Position numbers and translations under genes: made by a program. Positions 13,067 to 20,998 of a DNA stretch of 37,012 bases are shown here, one piece after another (position 1 is the first letter of the stretch; each line of letters opens with the position of its first letter). Under the pieces are notes generated by a model. That model was given only the letters and a program-made list of their open reading frames with translations. It was not told the DNA's origin and did no database searches. The DNA lies in the NCBI GenBank assembly GCA_964488535.1, contig CAZAUT010000014.1, forward strand, positions 1 through 37,012, written 5' to 3'. The stretch is from GWB1-38-13 sp964488535. GTDB taxonomy: Bacteria; Patescibacteriota; Microgenomatia; UBA8517.

Positions 13067-14083
13067 TCAGTCTTCTTCGTTCCATTGGTTTTCCCTCCAT
13101 CTGAAACGGCATCTTAATTGTCTTTGTTCGTGTCCAACTGACTCTTCCAGATCGACGTTCAGTTCCAACCTGTCGAAATTGTCATGGGGAGTGCATTCAT
13201 CTGAAGAACCTCCCAAGCAAATCTCTTTTTCAAAGAAACCGGTAAATTCCAGTCCTTCCCCCAAAACCTCATGCTGAATATCGTCTGCTATGTAGACTAA
13301 TGAGTAGGACACAATACCGCTGCCTGCATATCCGCCGTCAAGGGCAAAATGAAACATATGTTTTTCTCCCCGGAATTCACACGTCAGTTGCGGGTCATTC
13401 CCCCAAGTCCCAACGGAAATGCTCACACCCGTTGCAATTTCAGTATCCGCAAGCAGTGCCGTACCAGTTGCCGATGCCAGAAAAAGAACACTGCTTGTGA
13501 AACACAACAACGATACCGCTTTCACCGCGCTTAGTTTTTCCGATGTTACTTTTTCACTTTTTTTATTTTTCCGCTCGGCAATCATCCTTTGCAATTCCTT
13601 TTTAATTGTCAGCACTTCAAGAAAGACGATTATCGCCGCGGGGATGGCTATCAACGAGATGAAACCCGGTTTCGTCCTGGCGAAAGAAACAGCGTAGCCG
13701 ACATACGGAAGCGAAAAAAGGACCCTGCCTTTTATACGGCTCGGAAGAACGGGGTCGGGGTCACTCCCTTGATTAGCATCGCCTTTGGTGGTGTAAATTG
13801 TTTCCCCGTCTTCGTTTGTCTCCTCAACAATTCTGTGCATTATCGTCTGTCCGTATTCGGCAAAATTTCCGCCCGATTTATTGGTGAACGAGATAACATC
13901 TCCCGTTTTATATTCGCTTTCGCGCTTTGTTACGGCCAACGAACCCGTTTTGATATACGGCTCCATTGAACCCGATTGGACAACGTAAAGGCGGAGTCCG
14001 CCCGGGGCCTCCATCAGGGAAAAAGTCGTTCCCAAAATGATAAGGATGAGAAAAAACAAAACAAGTGAATAAATTGTATTGGC
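13067..14083 (-). CDS. sipW: SipW/ER-type signal peptidase I fused to a SipW-substrate-like segment (5' end in scaffold gap)
   Basis: The enzyme removes signal peptides at the outer membrane face. Numbering from the TTG at 14059: catalytic Ser31 (VVQSGSMEPYI), His75 in place of the bacterial Lys (TIMHRIVEE), and the Asp box TKGDAN (92-97) with Asp94 and Asp100. This is the Ser-His-Asp type of SipW and ER peptidases. TM helices lie at about 1-17 and 130-150. Residues 175-215 form a second hydrophobic stretch ending ATGTALLADTEIATGVSISVGTWG. That is the signal-plus-mature-start pattern of SipW substrates (TasA, CalY). About 110 Cys-containing residues follow. The frame stays open to 14083, where the N run begins, so the real start is missing. 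A TasA-like gene lies just upstream across the gap. Confidence 0.82.
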   Translation of the reverse strand, partial: ANTIYSLVLFFLILIILGTTFSLMEAPGGLRLYVVQSGSMEPYIKTGSLAVTKRESEYKTGDVISFTNKSGGNFAEYGQTIMHRIVEETNEDGETIYTTKGDANQGSDPDPVLPSRIKGRVLFSLPYVGYAVSFARTKPGFISLIAIPAAIIVFLEVLTIKKELQRMIAERKNKKSEKVTSEKLSAVKAVSLLCFTSSVLFLASATGTALLADTEIATGVSISVGTWGNDPQLTCEFRGEKHMFHFALDGGYAGSGIVSYSLVYIADDIQHEVLGEGLEFTGFFEKEICLGGSSDECTPHDNFDRLELNVDLEESVGHEQRQLRCRFRWRENQWNEED

Positions 14084-14183
14084 NNNNNNNNNNNNNNNNN
14101 NNNNNNNNNNNNNNNNNNNNNNNNNNNNNNNNNNNNNNNNNNNNNNNNNNNNNNNNNNNNNNNNNNNNNNNNNNNNNNNNNNN
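14084..14183. other. scaffold gap (100 N)
   Basis: Exactly 100 N, the conventional filler for a gap of unknown size. It removes the start of the signal peptidase gene and the space behind the TasA-like gene, so their true distance is unknown. Confidence 0.99.
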
Positions 14184-14200
14184 AAAAAAACAACTACCTG

Positions 14201-15265
14201 TTAAAGTGACGAGTCGTAATAATCTATAAGACCCGTTTCAAAGTAGGTTCCCACATAAGTTGAATTCCAATCCCAAGGTGTGGCATTGGAACCTGGTGTA
14301 CCAAGATTACCCGGTACAAGCCAAACTTTTGCTTCTGTGAGATCTTGGTCGAGATTAACACCAACTGCAACTGTGCTATTCCCTGACACTGTTACGTTAG
14401 CTAAAACTATGGCGTCGCCTCTATCACCCCAATCCCAAAGAAGGGAGGCGTCCTCCCACGCAACCAATGTATATGTTCCATCAGAAACACCATAAGTTTT
14501 CACTTCACCGTTCAACTCATCATCCATAACCTTGTAAGAAAATGTTGCATATTTTCCATCCCAAAGATGATGCGAAACATTAGTGTTTGCTTCATATTTG
14601 TTTTCCAAAGTAATGGTGTTTGTCAGTTGTTCGGCAAAAAGAGTTATATCAAAAGTCATACCGTCGCCTTGATAAAGATTTTCATCTACACCATCAACGT
14701 CGGTCATGTGATAACTCTGATATACCTTCATCGTCCAACCTGCGGGGATCATTCCAAGGTACATATCGTCGCCATTTATTTCAGAAAGGGTAACGTTGTC
14801 ACTATCCATATAGATGGTTTCCCACCATACGGCAGTCTCAGATCCTTTGGGGTAAAGCTCAACTCTCATATCATAGTTGATGACACTGTCAATGTTGCTA
14901 ACTTTTACTTCCCCATCACACCCATTTACACCCCACGTTCCATCTTCCGCATCGCATTCCGGCTCGTTAGTTGTCTCGTCGGTAAGTTTGAAATTATCGA
15001 GAGTTTTCCAAACATTTGCCGGATTATTGCCTACGTTTTTTACAACAAGGTTAATATAGTTGGTGTAACTTGGCTTCATGTCGTTCATTACATACTCCCC
15101 AGTGGACTCCCAAGGATTTTCCCCATCAACTGCAATGTCAATCGTTCCAACCGTAAAAGCATTACCCGTTGACTCCTCTGTATCATTAAGCCAAGCATTT
15201 GCTCCAAATGCAACCGATACCAAAACTGCTGAAACGATAAACAAACTGCTTAAAATTTTTCTCAT
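14201..15265 (-). CDS. TasA/CalY-like secreted protein with SipW-dependent signal peptide
   Basis: The 354-residue protein starts MRKILSSLFIVSAVLVSVAF and continues GANAWLNDTEESTGNAFTVG. This is the SipW-dependent signal: hydrophobic core, A-x-A cleavage region, then D-T-E-x-S-T-G-N-x-F-T-x-G-T. Residues 38-215 follow the camelysin/TasA beta-sandwich (TIDIAVDG, NYINLVVKNVGNNPANV, MTFDITLFAEQ). Residues 216-354 form a second Trp-rich, beta-rich domain not usual in TasA (about 260 residues). Family members form fibres or act as surface proteins; fibre formation here is inference. It has a consensus Shine-Dalgarno sequence, AGAGGAGGTGAG, 6 nt before the ATG, the strongest in the window, suggesting high expression. 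The matching signal peptidase lies downstream across the gap. Confidence 0.8.
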   Translation of the reverse strand: MRKILSSLFIVSAVLVSVAFGANAWLNDTEESTGNAFTVGTIDIAVDGENPWESTGEYVMNDMKPSYTNYINLVVKNVGNNPANVWKTLDNFKLTDETTNEPECDAEDGTWGVNGCDGEVKVSNIDSVINYDMRVELYPKGSETAVWWETIYMDSDNVTLSEINGDDMYLGMIPAGWTMKVYQSYHMTDVDGVDENLYQGDGMTFDITLFAEQLTNTITLENKYEANTNVSHHLWDGKYATFSYKVMDDELNGEVKTYGVSDGTYTLVAWEDASLLWDWGDRGDAIVLANVTVSGNSTVAVGVNLDQDLTEAKVWLVPGNLGTPGSNATPWDWNSTYVGTYFETGLIDYYDSSL

Positions 15266-15312
15266 TATTTCTCACCTCCTCTCCGAGCCAGAGGCTCTCC
15301 GAGCCGGCGGCT
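15266..15312 (-). promoter_or_regulatory. GC-rich repeat leader carrying a consensus ribosome-binding site
   Basis: The leader of the TasA-like gene contains two copies of GGCTCGGAGAG, the second merging into the Shine-Dalgarno GGAGGTGA. GGCTC/GAGCC and GCC/GGC pairs could form a hairpin just before the site. The same words (CTCCGAGCCAGAGGC, CTCCGAGCCGGCGGC on the plus strand) occur inside the tgt gene at about 26860-26920. Confidence 0.6.
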
Positions 15313-15374
15313 TTCGCTTTCAAAAAAAGCCAAAATAATTCAGAATAAAACTATGCCATCTGGCAAACCCTGAA

Positions 15375-15599
15375 TCATTTATCCGAACTTGGATTTTGAT
15401 TTAAGAACCTCAGGTCTTTCATAAATTTATGTTTTTTGTCACTGTGTCTTTTTAAGTTATACTCCACCCACCTTGCTTCGTTTCTGGTTTTGTAATTTTT
15501 ATATCCTAACAAAACAAACAGTATTGTTATTTTCCGGTAAAGAAAACGTATCGTGGGGTATGGGTGAGGAGTAAGTTTTTTCAGAGCCAAAAAATTCAT
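15375..15599 (-). CDS. doubtful 74-residue protein, perhaps a GIY-YIG remnant
   Basis: The second half (GYKNYKTRNEARWVEYNLKR followed by HSDKKHKFM) resembles the helical C-terminal end of GIY-YIG domain proteins (N-E-A-x-x-x-E-Y-x-L-K), but the N-terminal GIY/YIG strands and the catalytic Arg and Tyr are absent. It has no Shine-Dalgarno sequence and no convincing promoter. It may be a decayed gene end or chance. Confidence 0.25.
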   Translation of the reverse strand: MNFLALKKLTPHPYPTIRFLYRKITILFVLLGYKNYKTRNEARWVEYNLKRHSDKKHKFMKDLRFLNQNPSSDK

Positions 15600-15935
15600 T
15601 ACAAGAACAAACAGGGGAGGTTAACAAGCATTTATATTTTTTCATGCTATTAAATGAAAGGAAGCAGGTTGAACGCGCTGAAAAAGCTTTATGAAAAATG
15701 CAGACGGGAAATAAAAAGACAAGAACTAAATATCGCAGTAAGGGGGGTTATGAATTTTTTGAAGCTATTTTTGTTCCCAGTATATCCGTTGTTTTTATGA
15801 AATCTTTTAACGCTAAAAAAGCTTATAAAACTAACGGACATTGTAATTTTTTATAAACCTTTCTTATAGTTTTGTCAAGTAATGTATATAGTAAAAAACT
15901 AAAGGTTATTGTTATTTGGTTGTGTCTGTTTATGG
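15600..15935. other. non-coding, AT-rich stretch
   Basis: A 48-codon plus-strand frame (15654-15800) is the only candidate and has no ribosome-binding site or promoter at a useful distance. The rest is AT-rich with short inverted words; no terminator with a strong stem was seen behind galE. Confidence 0.4.
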
Positions 15936-16946
15936 CTAACTATTCCATCCTTTGGGGTGGGATTTGTACCAAGTAAGAAGGGAGTGAACGGAGTCCTCAA
16001 TCGTTCTTTTCGGTTCCCATTTCAAAAGAGATTTGGCTTTTGTTATATCCGCCACCATTTTTGAATACTCCCCTTTTCTTATTTCCCCTTTTTTGAGGTC
16101 AAACTTGTAACCTGTTTCCTTTTCTACAGCGCGCAGGATCTCCAAAACAGAATTTCCGCTTCCGGTTCCCAAGTTTATTACCCCGCTCTCACCGCCGGAA
16201 AAAAGATATTCCAATGCTTTTATATGAGCTTCATTCAAGTCAACCACATTTACATAGTCCCTTATCGGTGTCTTGTCTGGAGTGTCAACTTCGGGGCATG
16301 TTAAATAAAACGGCTCAATTCCAAGGGCTCCCCGAACAGCGTTCTGAACCAAAAGAACAGAAGGGCTTTTTGAATCTCCCACTTTTCCGTCATCCGAAGC
16401 TCCGCAGACATTAAAATACCGAAGTATGACGTGGTTTAATCCTTTTAATTTTCCATACCATTCGATCATCATTTCTATCATCCGTTTTGATGATCCATAA
16501 GGATTGGAAGGATCCGTCGGGTGTTTTTCGTCGACGGGAACATATTTTGCCTCCCCGTAGACTGCACATGTTGATGAAAAGACCAAGTTCTTAATTCCGT
16601 ACTCAAGTATGACTGAAAGAAGGTTGTGAGTTCCGACAACGTTATTTTGAAAATACTTCTGCGGGTTTTCCATGGATTCGTTTACAAGACAGAATGCTGC
16701 ATAGTGTAAAACAGCATCGATGTTTTTTTCCTTCTCAAAAACTTTTTTCAAAGAAGACGGATCATTCAGGTCAGCTTTATCGTAGGTAAAATTGCTTTTG
16801 AAATTACTTTCAAAAAATTTTAATGATTTTTCGTGGCCTGTGGTAAAGTTGTCGATCACCACAACTTTATAGCCTTTTTGCAACAGAAGATAGACGGCAA
16901 CAGAACCGATATACCCCGCTCCGCCGGTAACAAGGATTTTGCTCAT
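15936..16946 (-). CDS. galE: UDP-glucose 4-epimerase
   Basis: GalE interconverts UDP-glucose and UDP-galactose with bound NAD, supplying galactose for cell-surface glycans. The 336-residue protein has the Rossmann motif VTGGAGYIGS (6-15), the catalytic Ser/Thr (FSSTCAVYG, 123-131) and the Y-x-x-x-K pair Tyr150-Lys154 (NPYGSSK). Near the C-terminus come RDYVNVVDLNEAH and NLGTGSG. Length and motif order fit the extended SDR family closely. A promoter lies within the end of the upstream VanZ-like gene, so it can be expressed alone or with it; the VanZ stop and the galE ATG are 1 nt apart. Confidence 0.93.
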   Translation of the reverse strand: MSKILVTGGAGYIGSVAVYLLLQKGYKVVVIDNFTTGHEKSLKFFESNFKSNFTYDKADLNDPSSLKKVFEKEKNIDAVLHYAAFCLVNESMENPQKYFQNNVVGTHNLLSVILEYGIKNLVFSSTCAVYGEAKYVPVDEKHPTDPSNPYGSSKRMIEMMIEWYGKLKGLNHVILRYFNVCGASDDGKVGDSKSPSVLLVQNAVRGALGIEPFYLTCPEVDTPDKTPIRDYVNVVDLNEAHIKALEYLFSGGESGVINLGTGSGNSVLEILRAVEKETGYKFDLKKGEIRKGEYSKMVADITKAKSLLKWEPKRTIEDSVHSLLTWYKSHPKGWNS

Positions 16947-16983
16947 ATCAAACCAATTGTATCATTTTTGCATATTTTGACAA
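16947..16983 (-). promoter_or_regulatory. galE promoter inside the end of the VanZ-like gene
   Basis: TTGTCA (16978-16983), 16-bp spacer, TACAAT (16956-16961), then 9 nt to the ATG: leader of about 2 nt. Confidence 0.55.
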
Positions 16984-17373
16984 TTTTTCATACCTGGGAA
17001 GAATTTTTTGGTAAAAATAAACAAACAAAAGTGATCCCAGGGTGTCAAAAGCAACGTCCCGCAGTTTCGGATCCCTTCCCGGGGTAAACGACTGATGAAA
17101 CTCATCCGTCAGGCCATATAAAACGGCGGTTATTACAATAAAGAACATTACCTTCTTATGTCTTATGTTTGAGTTCAAAAGGGCACGGAACAGAAGCATT
17201 GAATAAATAAAGTACTCTACAACGTGGGCTGTCTTTTTCACTATGAAATCCTGCCATACTATTTCCGATGCACGCGTTGTCGGCGTAGCCGAAAAAAGAA
17301 AGATAACTATAGCCCACAGCAAGAAGGGCAGCCAGAAACGAAAAAACATTTTCAGACACTTTTGAAAAAACAT
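16948..17373 (-). CDS. VanZ-like membrane protein
   Basis: The 141-residue protein has four TM helices with the family motifs: K-K-T-A-H-V-V-E-Y after helix 1 and Y-G-L-T-D-E-F-H-Q-S-F-T-P-G-R-D before the last helix (DVAFDTLGSLLF). VanZ confers low-level teicoplanin resistance in enterococci; for such genomic homologues the role is unknown but thought to concern the envelope. GAGGAG lies 3-4 nt before the ATG at 17373, somewhat close. galE follows after 1 nt, in line with a shared envelope-glycan role. Confidence 0.8.
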   Translation of the reverse strand: MFFQKCLKMFFRFWLPFLLWAIVIFLFSATPTTRASEIVWQDFIVKKTAHVVEYFIYSMLLFRALLNSNIRHKKVMFFIVITAVLYGLTDEFHQSFTPGRDPKLRDVAFDTLGSLLFVYFYQKILPRYEKLSKYAKMIQLV

Positions 17374-17444
17374 ATACTCCTCTTACTCGAGTTTGCAACT
17401 CTACGTAAACAAGTTTAAGATGAATCAAAAGAGATTATATATTC

Positions 17445-17477
17445 AAAAACTCTCGTCCCGCTTAGCGGGACTCGAGT
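17445..17477 (-). terminator. intrinsic terminator after the lamin-tail gene
   Basis: On the minus strand a GTCCCGC/GCGGGAC stem with a 3-nt loop, extended by ACTC/GAGT, is followed by five T. It lies 130 nt behind the lamin-tail gene and 70 nt before the VanZ-like gene. Confidence 0.7.
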
Positions 17478-17607
17478 TATTTGACTATAACGTTTAATTG
17501 TACTACAGCGAAGCCGTATTATGTAGAATGGGGTACGGGGTATGAATTATGCGGGACAGGCAAAACAAGAGCTGAAAACAAACAGCAGACAAGTTTTTAC
17601 TTTTAAG

Positions 17608-18465
17608 TTATAACTTTGAGTTTTGACCTTTGAGTTTTGAGTTTGCTATAAACATAAATCCTGAAGTGCCAAGGAAAACGCCTCCGAGTCCCAAAAGTAC
17701 AAATGCAAACGGCGAAACGTTTTCGTCCTCTGTTCCCAAAACATTTTGCGTCTCCATTTGTTTGTTTTCCTCATCCTCATACCTGAATTGGGACACGTCA
17801 CCAAGCATCTGATTATTTTCTTCCTCATCCAAAGGAATCGGCGTTGTGGTCGGCTTTTTGGTCGGAGTGGCGGTCGGTTTTATGGTTGACGTCGGAACGG
17901 GAGTGTTTGTCGGAACAGGTGTGTTTGTAGGATTGGGTGTATTTGTGGGAGTGTTGGTTGGGGTGGGGGTTGGAGTAGCTATTGGTGAAGAATTTAAAGC
18001 ACCACCTGTTGTTATTGTTTCTGAAGATAATAAGTAAAAACCACCTGTCCCATCAGGATATCTGCCAATCGTTTCTCCCACCCCCGGAGCTTTGACCAAA
18101 GAGTTATCTGTATTTCCATAAGGGACAACGTCACTAAAATTGCCACATACTAAACGCAAAGTGTCACCCTGATTGTTCAACCATTCACCATCTGAAGAAA
18201 AAACCTTAAATTTATCAACAAAATCATCAGAATCGAAAACTATTTTTTGAATATCATCGGTTGTATGAAAATAAAGCGTGCATCCAGAAAGTGCGAAGGG
18301 CGAATTAGCATTGTTATATAGTTCGACTAGTTCTGCACCACTATCGTCTCCTGAGGGGTTTGGTAAAACTTCATTTATTACCACATCCGCAAAAACGATA
18401 TTTGGGTTTGTTAAAAAGGCAAAAGCCAGAGTCGTATTAATTGCAACTCCAAAAATTCCCTTCAT
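17608..18465 (-). CDS. membrane-anchored surface protein with lamin-tail domain and Thr/Pro stalk
   Basis: From Met at 18465 the 285-residue protein has a signal peptide (MKGIFGVAINTTLAFAF, ending VFA), then a lamin-tail (LTD) domain beginning DVVINEVLPNPSGDD, with GAELVELYN and LSGCTLYF as its typical strands. A stalk of T-P/N-T-P repeats follows, then an acidic linker and a C-terminal TM helix (FAFVLLGLGGVFLG). It is displayed on the cell surface; LTD domains in bacteria often accompany surface nucleases or adhesins. The frame is open 41 codons further, to 18588, but that part is encoded by a dispersed repeat (18490-18551) and would put the signal peptide inside the chain. A TAATAT box 6 nt before 18588 keeps the longer form possible. 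The last residues (NSKLKGQNSKL) are encoded by a TTTTGAG heptamer repeat. Confidence 0.75.
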   Translation of the reverse strand: MKGIFGVAINTTLAFAFLTNPNIVFADVVINEVLPNPSGDDSGAELVELYNNANSPFALSGCTLYFHTTDDIQKIVFDSDDFVDKFKVFSSDGEWLNNQGDTLRLVCGNFSDVVPYGNTDNSLVKAPGVGETIGRYPDGTGGFYLLSSETITTGGALNSSPIATPTPTPTNTPTNTPNPTNTPVPTNTPVPTSTIKPTATPTKKPTTTPIPLDEEENNQMLGDVSQFRYEDEENKQMETQNVLGTEDENVSPFAFVLLGLGGVFLGTSGFMFIANSKLKGQNSKL

Positions 18466-18489
18466 TACATAAGATCCACACTTTGTCAA

Positions 18490-18551
18490 AGATTCCCGCC
18501 TTCCCTCCTTCGTCTTTGGCTTCAGACGGGCACAGCGCGGGAATGACAAAA
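18490..18551. repeat. ATTCCC..GGGAAT palindromic repeat, long form
   Basis: It matches 27811-27872 inside the ROK gene at about 52 of 62 positions. The ends AGATTCCCG and CGGGAATGACA are shared with the short forms at 24261-24285 and 25157-25182. It resembles the neisserial dRS3 layout (ATTCCC, spacer, GGGAAT). Confidence 0.8.
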
Positions 18552-18602
18552 AAGTATTTCTGCACAAATCCATAACCCACTTTTTCATCTGCTAATATTA
18601 GC

Positions 18603-18902
18603 ATGGGTTGGGGGAGGGTTGTATGGTTACTTGGTCTCCGACCCGGCGGGTTAGTAGGTTAGTTTGAAAATAGTTTATAGAAATTGGCCAATAGTTATGG
18701 AAATTGGATAATAGAAAATGGTTAACGCAATACGGACTAATTTCAATTTTCTTTCAACAAATTTCTTTTTTTTACTCTTTCTTCTTTTTCATTTTGCCTG
18801 CCCCGTAAATTTATTGTTCGGGGATATTTGATTTTTGACTTTTGATTTGTAGTTTTAAACGAGTCGGACTTGGTTTTGAGTTTTGACTTTTGCGTTTTGC
18901 GT
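18603..18902. repeat. AT-rich dispersed repeat and heptamers 3' of the M23 gene
   Basis: No gene. It contains the shared 26-bp block (18744-18769), GGAAATTGGATAATAG-like words and TTTTGAG/TTTTGAC/TTTTGCG heptamers (about 18875-18902) that run up to the stop codon of the M23 gene. Confidence 0.65.
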
Positions 18903-20087
18903 TTAATAATTAATGTGCAAGTAGTATGTTTCAACTTCCGAGTCGTCGTGATCGACGCGGACATACCGAAGACGGCAGGAATTATAACCTGTATAACTTC
19001 CCCTATATAAAGTTCCGGCTTTAACCGCTTTAACATCGTTGGAAGACAGACTGTCAATATCAATCCCGTTGTGAAATGAGTAAATTCTTCCCACCCACGT
19101 ATTTCTAATAGCCCATGTGCTGCCGTAACCTTGAGTAAATTTTATATTCTCGTTAATCGGCCAAATCCACCCGCCTGTCGGATTAAAAGGATCCCCATCT
19201 GAACTTCCGCACGACGACCCGGAACAATTCTCGTAATTTACTCCGCTTCTCAAAAGACCAAAGGGGTTTTGAACAACTTTATTATCCGCCACGATAAAAT
19301 GAAGATGGGTTCCGCTTGAATTACATGACACCCCCTCAATTATTGAGGCAATTTTTTCCCCTTCCGAAGCATGGCGTACCATTTCCTCTGTACCCTTACC
19401 CGCAATAATTGCCTGAATTGCAGCAAATTCCGCTCGAGCGGAAGACAAAAGAGATTGATATTTTTTTTCGTCATTTTTTGTCTGCTCCAGAAGGCGGGCT
19501 TTTGCATTCTTTTGCGAATCGAGTGATTTCTTTTGAACTTCCAGCTCCTTTTGCAGAACCTCCTGTCCTTCCTTTTGCTCCTGATAGTCGTCTTGTGCCT
19601 TTTGCAGTCTTCCTAAGAGGTCAATGTCGGCTTCCTGCAGTTTTTTGAGATAACTGAAACTGTTGATAGCATCATTAATGTTCGGAAATGACAGGAAAAG
19701 AAGATGCTTTTCCGAAAAGCGCGCCATCTTATAGGTCTTTGCAACTCTTTGTTTATACGCAACATTCAAGGAATCAAGCGACAGTTTGAGCTGTTCGATT
19801 CTCCCCCCCAAAAGAAATATCTTTTCTTCCGTCTGAGAAATTTTAAGCTGTGTTAATTTTATTTGTGCATTAAACTGTGCGATTAAATTCGAAAGAGTGT
19901 TTGCTTCGGCACCCAAGCGTTCGAGTTCTTTTTCGTATGATGAAATTTCATCCGTAAGGCGCTGAAGTTTTTGCGTTTCATCTTCCGCTTTTACGGTTTG
20001 GCTAAAACAGTTGAAACCATAAAAAAAAGAAAGCATCCCCAAAACAACAAATAAACCTGCAACCAATCTGCTTACTTTTATTTTCAT
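18903..20087 (-). CDS. coiled-coil M23 peptidoglycan hydrolase with permuted catalytic domain (EnvC/PcsB-like FtsEX partner)
   Basis: The 394-residue protein has a signal anchor (about 5-34), a long coiled coil (36-230) like EnvC and PcsB, and a LytM/M23 region. The usual M23 order is H-x3-D, then H, then H-x-H. Here G-T-H-L-H-F comes first (His261, His263). The strand GWIWPINENIKFTQGYG, H-N-G-I-D (His339, Asp343) and Y-Y-L-H (His391) follow, and the protein ends at residue 394. All four catalytic/zinc residues are present, in circularly permuted order. It should cut cross-links in septal peptidoglycan when gated by FtsEX. Start: Met at 20087 overlaps the TGA of ftsX (ATGA), showing translational coupling; the longer frame to 20285 lies within ftsX. 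Confidence 0.85.
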   Translation of the reverse strand: MKIKVSRLVAGLFVVLGMLSFFYGFNCFSQTVKAEDETQKLQRLTDEISSYEKELERLGAEANTLSNLIAQFNAQIKLTQLKISQTEEKIFLLGGRIEQLKLSLDSLNVAYKQRVAKTYKMARFSEKHLLFLSFPNINDAINSFSYLKKLQEADIDLLGRLQKAQDDYQEQKEGQEVLQKELEVQKKSLDSQKNAKARLLEQTKNDEKKYQSLLSSARAEFAAIQAIIAGKGTEEMVRHASEGEKIASIIEGVSCNSSGTHLHFIVADNKVVQNPFGLLRSGVNYENCSGSSCGSSDGDPFNPTGGWIWPINENIKFTQGYGSTWAIRNTWVGRIYSFHNGIDIDSLSSNDVKAVKAGTLYRGSYTGYNSCRLRYVRVDHDDSEVETYYLHINY

Positions 20088-20998
20088 TTTCTTTTTCTGG
20101 CCCGGGCTACGGCTATAATACTTCCCGCAAGCGACAGGCTCAGTCCGACCAGGATTTCGGCAGAGAGTACGAGAGCGAAAAGACCGATAAGAAGACCTGT
20201 ATTTGAAGGCAATATGGGAATATCCTGAAAATATTTGGCCATCGGAGGGGCAAGATACAGTACCAAAAGAAAACTCATAAACCATCCTGCCAGGACACCT
20301 GCCAGTGTATACAAAAATGCCTCAAGAAAAACAGGTGTTCTTATAAACCCCGCAGTTGCTCCGATAAGATCAAGAATTTCCATCTCGTTTTTTCTTGCCG
20401 ACATTTTCATACTGATTATTACCACCATTAAAATAAGCGACGTGCCCAGTAAAAATCCGACAAAGACACCTCCGGTCAAACGGATATAAAAGGCAGCTTT
20501 TCTCAAACGGGACACGACATCCGTCAGACTCTCCTCCCCGCCCAAACTGGCAGTATAACCAACCTCATCGGTAATTTCTTCATTTTTCAGCTCGGAGATC
20601 ACTCCCTCCGCGTGTGAAAGATCCGTAACCGAAAATTCCAGGCTGGCAGGAAATACCGACGGACTTACAAGCTCGGAAAGCAGAGGATTGTCTTTTGTCG
20701 CGTTTTTGTAAATCTCAAGAGCCTGTTCCTTTGTTATATATGATACTTTTTTAAGACGAACGTCCCCTTCCAGCTTCTGTTTTAATGCCTGGATTTCTTC
20801 TTCTTTAGCCTCTTCGGTAAGAAAAACGATAATCTGAGGTCTTGTTTCGTAATATCTCAAAAGCTGATCCGAAGTGTAGATGAAAACCATCAGAACGGAA
20901 AAAACAAAAAAGGTGACGCAAAGAACGAAAATTGCCGAAAGTGCCTGAAAAGGCGTACGTCTTATGTTGTTCAACGCTGTTTTGAAATGAATATTCAT
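20084..20998 (-). CDS. ftsX: cell division protein FtsX
   Basis: FtsX is the membrane partner of the FtsE ATPase. It transmits ATP-driven movement to a periplasmic or surface hydrolase. The 304-residue protein has four TM helices (about 22-48, 165-195, 225-250 and 270-295), a large first extracellular loop (about 50-160, containing PQIIVFLTEEAKEEEI and KKVSYITKEQALEIY) and the conserved cytoplasmic KNEMEILDLIGATAGFIRTP after TM2. The loop is where FtsX contacts its coiled-coil partner, here encoded by the overlapping downstream gene. It lies 226 nt behind ftsE rather than overlapping it, which is unusual, and the gap contains a repeat. Confidence 0.93.
   Translation of the reverse strand: MNIHFKTALNNIRRTPFQALSAIFVLCVTFFVFSVLMVFIYTSDQLLRYYETRPQIIVFLTEEAKEEEIQALKQKLEGDVRLKKVSYITKEQALEIYKNATKDNPLLSELVSPSVFPASLEFSVTDLSHAEGVISELKNEEITDEVGYTASLGGEESLTDVVSRLRKAAFYIRLTGGVFVGFLLGTSLILMVVIISMKMSARKNEMEILDLIGATAGFIRTPVFLEAFLYTLAGVLAGWFMSFLLVLYLAPPMAKYFQDIPILPSNTGLLIGLFALVLSAEILVGLSLSLAGSIIAVARARKRK

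Noticed and set aside
15654..15800. 48-codon plus-strand frame behind galE
   Set aside because: No Shine-Dalgarno sequence, no promoter at a useful distance, no family, and all neighbours are on the other strand.
20088..20285. N-terminal extension of the M23 gene
   Set aside because: It overlaps the end of ftsX out of frame; the ATGA overlap at 20084-20087 and the signal anchor mark the true start.
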